Source of the DNA: Phil1 sp964612925
Lineage (GTDB): Bacteria; Bacillota; Clostridia; Christensenellales; CAG-138
Direction: 5' to 3'
Assembly: GCA_964612925.1 (NCBI GenBank)
Contig: CAZTFU010000025.1
Span: forward strand, 1 to 28,013
DNA: 28,013 nt
Positions 14,063 to 21,299 of the stretch are shown here, in pieces. Below the pieces are notes generated by a model. That model was not told the origin of the DNA, searched no databases, and was given only the letters and a program-made list of their open reading frames with translations. How positions within the stretch are numbered: the stretch's first letter is position 1; the number at the start of each line of letters is the position of its first letter. The translations under genes and the position numbers were made by a program.

Positions 14063-15208
14063 TTATTGACCTGCCTTTTCAAGTGAATTGTGTATTATAT
14101 TGTAATAGATAAAGAATTTAAGTGCGCTTACGCTCTTATCGACTATTATTTCATAATATGTTTTGCCCACGGTGAAAACAAGCGCATGGCGGCCGTGAGT
14201 GGCAAATTCCGAGATGTCTTCCATGCGAAATTCCGTATTGCCGCAGCGCAAAACCTTATTGTCCATACTAAGCTTGCCCGCATCAAGCGGAGTTTCCGTG
14301 TGCGAAGCAACGATTGAAAGCGTTGCGTGCGGCGCTGTGTATGCAATGCCGCTTGCGGCGTGCTCGGCGGTGCGCTCCTTTTGCCATGAATGGTATTGCG
14401 TAAGCGTATTGAAATGCGAACCTATAAGCATGCCCTTGTCATCATACTCAAAGCATGCATTGCACTTGCGGCATTTAATGTGCTTGCCGTGGCTTTCAAA
14501 CGTATCCACTCCGCCGCACTTTTCACATATGTAGATAAGGTTTTCAAGCCCCCGTGCGGGTGCACCGCTTTTATAGCTTTGGGGGGAGGCAAGCTGACGC
14601 GCGTATGCATCCTCACCGAGGTCTGAACATATTGCGGCATAAACCTCATCATTGCTCATCGCTTTAAGCTGTTCACTTGTGTAAACGTGCATCACCTCGC
14701 CATGCACACTGCCGCGGCGGGTGCCGCTTGTTGACCACATGGGACTTGCAAAATAGCCGCCGGTTATGCGGTATGTGACAAGGCCGCAATTCATGCGCTT
14801 AACAAGCTTTGCCGTGGATTGCGTAATTGGGGAAGGGGTACCGTCCCACGAACGAACGCCCTCGGCAAAAAGGCAAACGTTGCCGCCCAAGCTCGTTACG
14901 CGCAGCATTTCCTTCACTGCCTGCATGGCGGAGGCTCCCTTGGGCCGCATTATCGGATCAACTGCATATTTAAGGAAGGCATATAAAAGCTTCCAACGGG
15001 CGATATGCTCACTGCCCACAAAATACATCATTTTCGGAAAACTTGACGCAACGAACAGCATATCGTAATCCGTTGTGTGGTTTGAAAGCACGATATAGTT
15101 TTCGGGCAGATTTTCGGCCAATTTATATGTATAGCCGAATTTCAGCTTAACAAAAAGAGTGGTAAGCGGGCGCAGTGCAGTATAAAAAAGCGCATGTCTT
15201 TTTTCCAT
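14063..15208 (-). CDS. PlsC-like acyltransferase with zinc ribbon and C-terminal domain
   Basis: The N-terminal half is a lysophospholipid acyltransferase domain: the HTTDYD box (HX4D, residues 44-49) and FAEGVRSWDG near residue 114, equivalent to the family FPEGTRS. These enzymes put the second acyl chain on lysophosphatidic acid at the membrane. After about residue 225 there is a four-cysteine zinc ribbon (C228, C231, C246, C249). A final beta-rich stretch of about 110 residues follows that looks like a PH-type domain. The whole is 381 residues, against about 240 for simple PlsC. The ATG at 15208 has GGAG 11 bases upstream; an upstream start at 15271 would begin in the hairpin region. It is paired with the gltS-type gene. 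Confidence 0.78.
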   Translation of the reverse strand: MEKRHALFYTALRPLTTLFVKLKFGYTYKLAENLPENYIVLSNHTTDYDMLFVASSFPKMMYFVGSEHIARWKLLYAFLKYAVDPIMRPKGASAMQAVKEMLRVTSLGGNVCLFAEGVRSWDGTPSPITQSTAKLVKRMNCGLVTYRITGGYFASPMWSTSGTRRGSVHGEVMHVYTSEQLKAMSNDEVYAAICSDLGEDAYARQLASPQSYKSGAPARGLENLIYICEKCGGVDTFESHGKHIKCRKCNACFEYDDKGMLIGSHFNTLTQYHSWQKERTAEHAASGIAYTAPHATLSIVASHTETPLDAGKLSMDNKVLRCGNTEFRMEDISEFATHGRHALVFTVGKTYYEIIVDKSVSALKFFIYYNIIHNSLEKAGQ

Positions 15209-15353
15209 TATCCGTTTCGCTCCAAAATCAAGCAACTTAAAATCATACGAAATAAGAACCCCGCAATGCAAAAATGCACTGCCGCAGGTTACCTGCGCGG
15301 GATGGTCTTATATGCGTATTTTATCACCGTTATACTATTTTGCGCAAGTAGTG
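15209..15353 (-). promoter_or_regulatory. Intergenic hairpins and weak promoter before the PlsC-like gene
   Basis: On the minus strand a TTGCGC/TAAAAT pair with an 18-base spacer (15342-15347 and 15318-15323) could start transcription toward the PlsC-like gene. Downstream lie the 15-base palindrome CGCAGGT-A-ACCTGCG (15283-15297) and then an 8-base-pair stem-loop with one wobble (15263-15282), followed by a short T-rich stretch. They could be the rlmH terminator or a leader control element. Nothing else is seen in this 145-base gap. Confidence 0.4.
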
Positions 15354-15833
15354 CTATTTATGATAGGGCTCGTTGTTGTTTATTTTGAAGGATCTGTATA
15401 TCTGTTCCGCAAGCATAATGCGAAAAAGCTGATGCGGAAACGTCATATCGCTGAAGGAAAGCAGCATATCCGCGCGGCGCTTCACGCTTTTATGCAGGCC
15501 AAAACTGCCGCCTATTATAAAATCCATGCGGCTTTTGCCACTGAGCATAACGGAATTGATGTGGGAAGCAAGCTCCGTACTCGTAAGCTTTTTCCCCTCT
15601 ATGCAAAGGGCCACAACGTAATCGCGCTCGTCTACCTTACCGAGAAGTCTTTCACCCTCGGCTTTAAGTATTTGCTCCGTTTCGGCCGCGCTTAATCCCT
15701 CGGGAGCCTTTTCCTCCGCCACCTCGATTACTTCGGTCACGGCATAGCGGCCCATGCGCTTCGTAAGCTCGTTTAGCGCATCGCGATAAAAGCTTTCCTT
15801 TATTTTACCCACGCATATTATGCGAATATTCAT
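15354..15833 (-). CDS. rlmH: 23S rRNA pseudouridine-1915 N3-methyltransferase
   Basis: RlmH is a SPOUT-fold methyltransferase that modifies pseudouridine 1915 in helix 69 of 23S rRNA on assembled ribosomes, using S-adenosylmethionine. The 159-residue protein has the family start IRIICVGKIKESFYRDAL and the cofactor loop FIIGGSFGL near residue 105. It ends with the diagnostic PHQLFRIMLAEQIYRSFKI and PYHK. Length is exactly typical. AGGGGAG lies 6 bases before the ATG. It follows the WalJ-type gene after 12 bases, an association common in Bacillota, where walJ (yycJ) and rlmH lie close together. Confidence 0.97.
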   Translation of the reverse strand: MNIRIICVGKIKESFYRDALNELTKRMGRYAVTEVIEVAEEKAPEGLSAAETEQILKAEGERLLGKVDERDYVVALCIEGKKLTSTELASHINSVMLSGKSRMDFIIGGSFGLHKSVKRRADMLLSFSDMTFPHQLFRIMLAEQIYRSFKINNNEPYHK

Positions 15834-15845
15834 GGCCGCTCCCCT

Positions 15846-16652
15846 TTATATTTCATACATGTTGCCTATTTTGTTCCTGTGGGCAACGTCTATGGCAAAC
15901 TCCTCGTCCGCAATGCCCGCCTGCCTAAGCCTAAGGCGAACCGTTTCAAGCGCAAGTGCTTCCATGTTGTTTTCACCGCTCAAGTGCCCGAGTATTGCCC
16001 GCCTTACGCCCGTTTGATAAAGGCGAATAAGCGCACTTGCACATGCTTCGTTTGAAAGGTGACCGTGCTCGCTCAATATCCTGCGCTTGAGCGGGTACGG
16101 ATACGATCCCGCGATAAGCATTTCCTCATCGTGATTAGCCTCTATAAGCACAAGATCACATCCCGACGTGCATGTGAGGAGCCTATCGTTAAAGCAACCT
16201 ATATCCGTAACGCTTGCAATGCGCTTGTTATCGCACGAAAACACAAAGCCTACGCTTTCCGCCGCATCATGCGGGGTGGGGAAGGTGAGCACATTCAAAC
16301 TCTTTATGAAAAAATCCCGCCCCGTTTCAAACACGCGCCGTTGTCCGTCGGCTATTTTACCGACTATGGGAGCCATTGCGCGGAACGTATCCGCATTTGC
16401 GTATACGGGAATGCCGTAACGGCGGCTCAATATACCAACGCCCTTTGTGTGGTCGCTGTGGTCGTGGGATATCAAAATGCCGTCCACGGTTTTGGGCTCG
16501 ATGCCTATCTGTTCAAGCGCGGCGGAGGCTACCTTGCCCGCAAAGCCGCAGTCTATTATAAGCCTTGCACCGCCGCCCTCAACAAACAGCATGTTGCCCG
16601 ATGAGCCGCTGTAAACGGGACAGAAGCGAAATGTGCCCGAACCGGCCGTCAT
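15846..16652 (-). CDS. Metallo-beta-lactamase-fold hydrolase, WalJ/YycJ type
   Basis: YycJ/WalJ proteins are metal-dependent hydrolases proposed to act as exonucleases and linked to cell-wall and replication control. The 268-residue product starts with the FCPVYSGSSGN motif of the family and has the metal-binding box SHDHSDH near residue 63. It also has VTDIGCFNDR near residue 150, EANHDEEML near 167 and LGHLSGENN near 223. The ATG at 16652 shares ATGA with the stop codon of the upstream chrA-type gene, so translation is coupled; no separate ribosome binding site is clear, and an upstream ATG at 16697 would overlap that gene further. Confidence 0.88.
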   Translation of the reverse strand: MTAGSGTFRFCPVYSGSSGNMLFVEGGGARLIIDCGFAGKVASAALEQIGIEPKTVDGILISHDHSDHTKGVGILSRRYGIPVYANADTFRAMAPIVGKIADGQRRVFETGRDFFIKSLNVLTFPTPHDAAESVGFVFSCDNKRIASVTDIGCFNDRLLTCTSGCDLVLIEANHDEEMLIAGSYPYPLKRRILSEHGHLSNEACASALIRLYQTGVRRAILGHLSGENNMEALALETVRLRLRQAGIADEEFAIDVAHRNKIGNMYEI

Positions 16653-17221
16653 AGCTGAAATACTATGCCTATTACGGCGGAAAGTGCTATAAAGCAAAGC
16701 GGATGCAGCTTTTTAAGCGGCTTTATGTTGGTAAGCACCATTATAAGCGCAAACACCGCCACCGCACCTATATTGAAGGCGGAGGCCATGTTGAATGAAG
16801 CAAACGCTTCCAAATTCAAAAGCACGGTGGATATAACTCCCCATGCCGCCGCCGCTATAAGCCCCGTGGCCGCGGGCCTTAATCCGCTGAAGGCGTTTGC
16901 CACATAGGTGCTTTCCCTAAAGCGTATAAGCATTTTTGATATTACAAGTATTATTATGTAGCTTGGCAGAACTATTGAAAAGCTTGCAACCAGCGCACCC
17001 GCAACGCCCGCGGCATTGTAGCCCGCATATGTTGCGCAGTTTACGCCAAGCGGACCCGGGGTGGATTCCGACACGGCTATCATGTTGGCAAGCTGCTCCT
17101 GCGTAAGCCACGGATAACGCTCCGCCATGCTGCTTAAAAACGGCAGTGTTGCCATGCCGCCGCCTATGGCAAAAAGACCCGCCTTGAAGAATTCCCAGAA
17201 TAATGTAAGGTAAATGCTCAT
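16649..17221 (-). CDS. Half-size ChrA chromate-transporter family protein, second of pair
   Basis: ChrA (CHR) family proteins are membrane transporters first known for chromate efflux; most short forms have no proven substrate. The 190-residue protein is a single CHR domain with the FAIGGGMATLPFL motif near residue 17, SESTPGPLGVNCATYAGY near 51, and about six hydrophobic helices. Short forms normally work as pairs encoded side by side in place of one fused 400-residue protein. The start overlaps the previous gene by four bases (ATGA), which fits a heterodimer made in equal amounts. It also overlaps the WalJ-type gene downstream. Confidence 0.9.
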   Translation of the reverse strand: MSIYLTLFWEFFKAGLFAIGGGMATLPFLSSMAERYPWLTQEQLANMIAVSESTPGPLGVNCATYAGYNAAGVAGALVASFSIVLPSYIIILVISKMLIRFRESTYVANAFSGLRPAATGLIAAAAWGVISTVLLNLEAFASFNMASAFNIGAVAVFALIMVLTNIKPLKKLHPLCFIALSAVIGIVFQL

Positions 17222-17775
17222 TTTGATTCACCCCTCTTTGCGAATATGCCGACTATGGCCGCGCCGAGCACGGGAAATACGGGCGAAAGATCGAACACAA
17301 CCGTAAGTACGAACGCTATCACTGCAAGCAAAATGCCGAACCAATCACGCACGTTGCTTTTGCAAAGCTTTATCACCGCATTGAGCATAAGTGCGCAAAC
17401 CGCCGCGCGTATGCCCGCAAACGCATGTATAACATACGGGTTTTCCGCAAATCCGTCAAGCACGGCGGCAATTATGAGTATTATTATAATGCTCGGCGTT
17501 ATAACGCCAAGCGTTGCAACGGCCGCGCCGAGTGTGCCGCGCTGCTTACTGCCGACAAAGGTTGCCGTGTTCACGGCTATTATGCCGGGCGTGCATTGAC
17601 CTATTGCAAAATAATCGGTAAGTTCCTCATTCGTGGCCCAATTGTAGCGCTGTACGCACTCGCGTTCCAGCATGGGCAACATTGCGACCCCGCCGCCGAA
17701 CGTAAGCGCACCCACGCGCGCAAACGCAAGGAACAGGTCTATAAGCCTTGTTTTACGATTTTCACCGTTTTCCAT
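17218..17775 (-). CDS. Half-size ChrA chromate-transporter family protein, first of pair
   Basis: The 185-residue partner CHR-domain protein has TFGGGVAMLPMLERE near residue 21 and the IGQCTPGIIAVNTATFVG stretch near 53. Its hydrophobic helices are arranged as in the next gene. AAAGGAG lies 5 bases before the ATG. It is the first gene of a four-gene unit (chrA, chrA, walJ type, rlmH) driven by a promoter at 17831-17859. Whether it exports chromate cannot be judged from sequence. Confidence 0.9.
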   Translation of the reverse strand: MENGENRKTRLIDLFLAFARVGALTFGGGVAMLPMLERECVQRYNWATNEELTDYFAIGQCTPGIIAVNTATFVGSKQRGTLGAAVATLGVITPSIIIILIIAAVLDGFAENPYVIHAFAGIRAAVCALMLNAVIKLCKSNVRDWFGILLAVIAFVLTVVFDLSPVFPVLGAAIVGIFAKRGESK

Positions 17776-17830
17776 TTCTTCTCCTTTTGCGGCCTTCTCA
17801 CCGCAACAATATCATTTTTGCATCCTGTAT

Positions 17831-17859
17831 ATTGTATCCGCGGCCGCGGCGGTAGTCAA
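17831..17859 (-). promoter_or_regulatory. Promoter of the chrA-chrA-walJ-rlmH unit
   Basis: On the minus strand TTGACT (17854-17859) and TACAAT (17831-17836) are 17 bases apart. The spacer contains the perfect 12-base palindrome CCGCGGCCGCGG (17838-17849). The -35 box stands 11 bases from the -35 box of the oppositely directed cyclophilin promoter. Confidence 0.75.
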
Positions 17860-17870
17860 TATGTGAGCTA

Positions 17871-17899
17871 TTGACAAAGCATTGCCGTTGTCTTATGAT
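17871..17899 (+). promoter_or_regulatory. Promoter of the cyclophilin gene
   Basis: A perfect TTGACA (17871-17876), a 17-base spacer and TATGAT (17894-17899) point toward the cyclophilin gene. Transcription should begin near 17906, right before the leader hairpin. Confidence 0.82.
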
Positions 17900-17907
17900 T
17901 ATCTGAC

Positions 17908-17935
17908 GGGGATGTGGCATCACTCCCCATTTTTT
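17908..17935 (+). promoter_or_regulatory. Terminator-like hairpin at the 5' end of the cyclophilin leader
   Basis: GGGGA and GTG pair with CAC and TCCCC around a GCAT loop (17908-17928, one bulged T). They are followed by ATTTTTT. The shape is that of an intrinsic terminator, but it begins almost at the predicted transcription start. It may instead protect the 5' end of the message or act as an early attenuator. Confidence 0.5.
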
Positions 17936-17952
17936 ATAAGTAAGGAGATACC

Positions 17953-18591
17953 ATGATGAAAATAAGCAAATTGACAATGCTCGTTTCGCTGCTTGTTTGC
18001 GCACTACTGCTTTGTTCCTGCCAACTTTCGGCGGTGGAGGACAACATCGGCGGCGAACCCGAGGCCGCTTTCGAGATTGACGACAGCCGCGTTACCCACT
18101 TTGCAACGATAGACATTGCCGATTACGGCACGATAAAGGTTGCCCTTTGCGGCACCGTTGCGCCGATAACGGTTGAAAACTTCGTTAAGCTTGCCGAGGA
18201 AGGATTCTATGACGGGTTGACATTCCACCGCATAATAAGCGGCTTTATGATTCAGGGAGGGGACCCGAACGGCAACGGCACAGGCGGCAGTGACGAGACG
18301 ATAAAGGGCGAATTCAGCTCAAACGGCATTGAGAACGAGCTTTCCCATACCCGCGGGACGATAAGCATGGCGCGTTCCATGGCGAATGACAGTGCATCCT
18401 CTCAGTTCTTTATAATGCATAAGGATTATACGGGTCTTGACGGAAATTATGCGGCATTCGGCTACGTTATAGAGGGCATTGAGGTGGTAGATGCCATATG
18501 TGAGGCCGCAAAACCCACCGACAATAACGGCACCATTCCCGCCTCCGAACAGCCTGTAATAAACAGCATTACCGTACAGAGCGTTAATTGA
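17953..18591 (+). CDS. Lipoprotein peptidyl-prolyl isomerase, cyclophilin type
   Basis: Cyclophilins speed cis-trans isomerisation of proline bonds during protein folding. The 212-residue protein begins with a lipoprotein signal: a basic start, a hydrophobic stretch (residues 8-20) and the box LLCSC, with Cys23 the likely lipid-bearing residue. It should therefore act outside the cell, anchored to the membrane. The cyclophilin domain (about 48-208) has the catalytic-site run FHRIISGFMIQGGDP, then ISMARSMANDSASSQFFI and GLDGNYAAFGYV. Helper residues therefore look intact, apart from no Trp at the cyclosporin-contact position, as in many bacterial forms. AAGGAG precedes two adjacent ATG codons by 5 or 8 bases; either could be used. 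Confidence 0.93.
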   Translation: MMKISKLTMLVSLLVCALLLCSCQLSAVEDNIGGEPEAAFEIDDSRVTHFATIDIADYGTIKVALCGTVAPITVENFVKLAEEGFYDGLTFHRIISGFMIQGGDPNGNGTGGSDETIKGEFSSNGIENELSHTRGTISMARSMANDSASSQFFIMHKDYTGLDGNYAAFGYVIEGIEVVDAICEAAKPTDNNGTIPASEQPVINSITVQSVN

Positions 18592-18596
18592 TATAA

Positions 18597-18651
18597 TTCG
18601 GCACTTCGCCCCGCTTGAGCTTTAATCAAGCGGGGCTTTTATGGTGCCGAA
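18597..18651 (+). terminator. Terminator of the cyclophilin gene
   Basis: An 11-base-pair stem GCCCCGCTTGA with TCAAGCGGGGC (18608-18636) is followed by TTTTAT. It is nested inside an outer stem TTCGGCAC/GTGCCGAA (18597-18604 with 18644-18651). It begins 5 bases after the stop codon. Confidence 0.9.
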
Positions 18652-18683
18652 AAAGCGGTATGTTGGTACTCATTATATCATTG

Positions 18684-18712
18684 TTGCAATGCACTGTATG
18701 AAGTGATATCAT
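18684..18712 (+). promoter_or_regulatory. Promoter of the ABC-F leader
   Basis: TTGCAA (18684-18689), 17 bases, then TATCAT (18707-18712). Transcription would begin near 18719 and give an unusually long leader of about 220 bases before the ABC-F start codon. Confidence 0.65.
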
Positions 18713-18742
18713 ATACCCATAGACCGTCAAAGGGGTGAAAGG

Positions 18743-18754
18743 ATGCGCAACTAA
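18743..18754 (+). CDS. Three-codon upstream reading frame (Met-Arg-Asn) in the ABC-F leader
   Basis: ATG-CGC-AAC-TAA follows the purine-rich box AAAGGGG by 7 bases, the spacing of an efficient ribosome binding site. It sits about 24 bases after the predicted transcription start. Its bases 18744-18751 can pair with 18788-18795 (eight pairs, two of them wobble), so a ribosome resting here would change folding of the leader. Very short uORFs are a known feature of attenuators before ABC-F antibiotic-resistance genes. Expression of this peptide is inferred, not shown. Confidence 0.6.
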   Translation: MRN

Positions 18755-18787
18755 GCCTTTTTCAAAGTAATTGACATTGATTTTTGT

Positions 18788-18939
18788 GTTGTGCGGCGTG
18801 TGCCGCGCGGCATGGGTTGGTGCGCTTTTACGGGGCTTATGTACTGCGCTTGTTTCGCTTGTGTTTTGTACACACGCGGTCTTTGTACAGCCTTGTATTT
18901 TGTCGGCCTTCCCATGCGGATTGAAGGGAGGCTTTTTTT
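18788..18939 (+). promoter_or_regulatory. Terminator/antiterminator attenuator before the ABC-F gene
   Basis: Bases 18906-18913 (GCCTTCCC) pair with 18926-18932 (GGGAGGC), one T bulged, and are followed at once by seven Ts: an intrinsic terminator ending at the ATG. Its 3' arm is also the ribosome binding site. Bases 18810-18822 hold GCATGGG and then GGT, which pair with CCCATGC (18911-18917) and GCC (18906-18908) across a TT/TT internal loop. This alternative covers the whole 5' arm of the terminator. Further helices are possible at 18794-18805 (GCGGC/GCCGC) and 18856-18878. Together with the uORF this is the classic layout of ribosome-controlled attenuation. Confidence 0.65.
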
Positions 18940-20454
18940 ATGAGTAAAATTTCGGTTGAAAATCTTACGTTCTGCTATGACGGCAGCTATGATAACATAT
19001 TTGAATCCGTATCGTTCAGCGTGGATACGGATTGGCGGCTTGGCTTTGTCGGGCGCAACGGGCGCGGCAAAACCACATTTTTGAAGTTGCTTATGGGCGA
19101 ATATGAGTACAGCGGCAACATTTCATCATCGGTGAGGTTCGATTATTTCCCGTTTGATATACCAAATCCGAGTGATACGGCGGCAGAGTGCATATTATCC
19201 GTATGCCAAGGCGTTGAGCCGTGGCAGCTTGTGTGCGAGGCAAATAAATTGAAGCTTGACGAGGGTGCGCTGTACCGCCCGTTTGACACGCTCAGCCACG
19301 GTGAACGCACAAAACTTATGCTTGCGGGCCTTTTTGCGAACGAGGGGCGTTTTCTTCTTATAGATGAGCCGACAAATCACCTTGATGCACTCGGGCGCGA
19401 GCAGGTGGCGGATTATCTCAATTCAAAGAGCGGATTTATACTTGTAAGCCACGACCGCGCATTTCTTGACAAATGCGTAGACCATATTCTTTCGATAAAT
19501 CGTGCGGATATAACCGTTTGCAAAGGCAATTTCTCACAATGGTGGGAAAACAAACGGCGGCAGGATGAATACGAGCTTGGCGAAAACGACCGCCTTATGG
19601 CGGATATCCGCCGCCTTAACGAGGCCGCGCGGCGCACGGGTGCATGGGCAGACAGGGTGGAGGGCGAGAAGATAGGCGCGATCTCCGATAGAGAGAAATA
19701 CCCCAAGGGCGGTCGCGCATATATAGGCGAACAATCCCGCAAAATGCAGCAGCGGCGCAAGAACCTTGAACGGCGGCAGCAAAATGCTATCGAGGAGAAA
19801 AAGGCACTGCTGAAGAACATAGAGCACAGCGAAACGCTTAAGATTCATCCGCTTGCGCCGCGAGTTGAGCGCATTATAGAGGCAAAGGAGCTTAAACTGA
19901 GCTACGGTGAACGCGAGGTGTTTTCAAACGTATCCTTTGAACTTAGGCCGAATGAAATAATCGCACTTTCGGGCGGCAACGGCTGCGGCAAATCAAGCAT
20001 TGTAAAGGCCGTGGCTCACCTTGCAAAATGCGTTATGCACGGTGCCGCGCATGTGCCCGTAAGCGGCATACTGAAGCTGCCGAGCGGTATCACGGCTTCA
20101 TATGTGCCGCAGGATACGGCATTTCTCAGCGGCCTGCCCGCACAATACGCGCTTCGCATGGGCGCGGACGTAAGCCTTTTTCTTACAATATTAAGAAAAC
20201 TGGACTTTCCCCGTGCTCAGTTCGAAAAGGATATGCAAAGCTATTCCGCGGGACAGCGCAAGAAGGTGCTTATCGCGCTTAGCCTTTGCCAACGGGCACA
20301 CATCTATATATGGGATGAGCCGCTGAACTACATAGACGTGCTCAGTCGCATACAGATAGAGGAGCTTATTTCTGCCGCACGGCCGACAATGCTTATTGTC
20401 GAGCATGACAGAACATTCCTCAAAAACATCGGTGCGGTGGAAATTAAAATTTAG
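18940..20454 (+). CDS. ABC-F ribosomal protection protein, Lsa/Vga-type
   Basis: ABC-F proteins have two ATPase domains and no membrane part; resistance types enter the ribosomal E site and dislodge drugs such as lincosamides, streptogramin A and pleuromutilins. The 504-residue protein has Walker A VGRNGRGKTT (37-46), signature LSHGE (119-123) and Walker B FLLIDEPTNHLD (139-150). A charged interdomain linker follows (about 190-310). The second set is GGNGCGKSS, YSAGQRKKV and YIWDEPLNYID. The opening (MSKISVENLTFCYD), the NFSQW region and the RKKV/YIWDEPLNY ending are close to Lsa-type proteins as I remember them. The start is fixed by GGGAGG 8 bases upstream. The attenuator leader supports a drug-response role; the drug range is not predictable here. 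Confidence 0.88.
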   Translation: MSKISVENLTFCYDGSYDNIFESVSFSVDTDWRLGFVGRNGRGKTTFLKLLMGEYEYSGNISSSVRFDYFPFDIPNPSDTAAECILSVCQGVEPWQLVCEANKLKLDEGALYRPFDTLSHGERTKLMLAGLFANEGRFLLIDEPTNHLDALGREQVADYLNSKSGFILVSHDRAFLDKCVDHILSINRADITVCKGNFSQWWENKRRQDEYELGENDRLMADIRRLNEAARRTGAWADRVEGEKIGAISDREKYPKGGRAYIGEQSRKMQQRRKNLERRQQNAIEEKKALLKNIEHSETLKIHPLAPRVERIIEAKELKLSYGEREVFSNVSFELRPNEIIALSGGNGCGKSSIVKAVAHLAKCVMHGAAHVPVSGILKLPSGITASYVPQDTAFLSGLPAQYALRMGADVSLFLTILRKLDFPRAQFEKDMQSYSAGQRKKVLIALSLCQRAHIYIWDEPLNYIDVLSRIQIEELISAARPTMLIVEHDRTFLKNIGAVEIKI

Positions 20455-20544
20455 AAAAGGGGAACGTGGTCGAAAGTCCGAACCATGCTCTCTCGGTTGC
20501 GGCTTACGCATTTATACCATTTCAGTCACGGCTTGCATAGACAC

Positions 20545-20597
20545 GCCCTCTCAGTCGCGGCTTACGCCGCGACAGCTCCCCCACAGGGGGAGCCAAG
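20545..20597 (+). repeat. Hairpin module (CCTCTCAGTC / GAGCCAAG family)
   Basis: Between the borders GCCCTCTCAGTC and GGAGCCAAG lie two perfect hairpins: GTCGCGGC-TTAC-GCCGCGAC and GCTCCCCC-ACA-GGGGGAGC. It is the cleanest copy of the family in the window and shows the consensus arrangement of two stems. Confidence 0.8.
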
Positions 20598-20657
20598 GGA
20601 AGATAAGAGATAAGGGTGAAGGGTGAAGAGACATTTTCGCTATTCGCCCTTCTTTTC

Positions 20658-20718
20658 GCCCTCTCAGTCTGCTCCGCGCAAGGCACACCCTAAAGGGTGC
20701 CCCAAAGGGAGAGCCAAG
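20658..20718 (+). repeat. Hairpin module (CCTCTCAGTC / GAGCCAAG family)
   Basis: The same borders enclose a variant interior with GGCAC-ACCC-TAAA-GGGTGCC, which folds into a single stem. The unit abuts the long inverted-repeat copy at 20706, as the module at 330-390 abuts the left copy, so module and long repeat travel together. Confidence 0.75.
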
Positions 20719-20941
20719 GGAAAGTTTGAATTGAGTCATTTCAGTATGCCTCTCTGCAAAAGTAACTGCGGCGGAGCCGCTGTGCCGCTAAAAATTCGGA
20801 ATTCGTAATGCTTAATTCGGAATTAAACTAAAACTCTTGTACTATGGTAACAAATTTGAATCACGCCATGTCAGTTTGCCTCTCTGCAAAAGAAACTGTA
20901 GCGGAGCTACTGTGCAACATAAACTCAATTATGCCCTACAG
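20706..20941 (-). repeat. Right copy of long inverted repeat (partner at 109-342)
   Basis: The reverse complement follows the left copy over its full length. Two internal hairpins, GCGGC-GGA-GCCGC (20768-20780) and GTAGC-GGA-GCTAC (20898-20910), differ at two base pairs, and both sides changed together. This suggests that folding matters for the element. The core 20793-20881 has 7 differences in 89 from the left copy. Confidence 0.85.
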
Positions 20942-21146
20942 CGGGAATACATCGCAACACAAGCTCAATTTAGCTGTTCCGACCTTACCTTGTTTGCTCC
21001 GCGCCAGCGTGCGAGGGTAGGTTGGGAGGGGGTGCAGGGGGGCTCGGAGCCGAACGCTCGCAGTGCGAGATGAAGTGAGGCGGAGAACACGCAGGAACAG
21101 GGAGAATTGCGAATGGCAATGAGCAAGGCGACCATGTTCCAAACCG

Positions 21147-21170
21147 AAAAGGGAGGGGAAACTTCCCTCC
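21147..21170 (-). terminator. Possible terminator of the rpiR-PHP unit
   Basis: On the minus strand a GGAGGG/CCCTCC stem with a 7-base loop is followed by C and TTTT. It lies about 130 bases beyond the PHP stop codon, so the assignment is tentative. Confidence 0.4.
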
Positions 21171-21299
21171 ATTGGAGTCGCTTTGCAAGAAGAGCAAAAA
21201 ACTCATTTTTCAGAGGGCCTTAAGGTGTAATAGGTGAAAGAACGGTTTGCACTGATAAAGTTAATCTGTTCTGTGCAACCCATTCGGTATTATATGCCT

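Larger units (their letters stand above)
20455..21299. repeat. Gene-free region with dispersed hairpin repeats
   Basis: This 845-base gap between the converging ABC-F and PHP genes contains no believable gene. It holds a broken half-unit near 20520, two complete hairpin modules (20545-20597 and 20658-20718), the long inverted-repeat copy (20706-20941), and then unrelated GC-rich sequence (20990-21140) without a clear frame. A terminator-like stem GGAGGG/CCCTCC lies at 21152-21170. Several short open frames across it only translate the repeats. Confidence 0.75.

Noticed and set aside
13156..14112. 318-codon plus-strand frame opposite the gltS-type gene
   Set aside because: The minus-strand transporter has clear family motifs and a ribosome binding site; this frame has neither.
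20455..21299. Degraded insertion sequence or prophage remnant
   Set aside because: No transposase or integrase fragment, no terminal inverted repeats with target duplication; the content is hairpin repeats.
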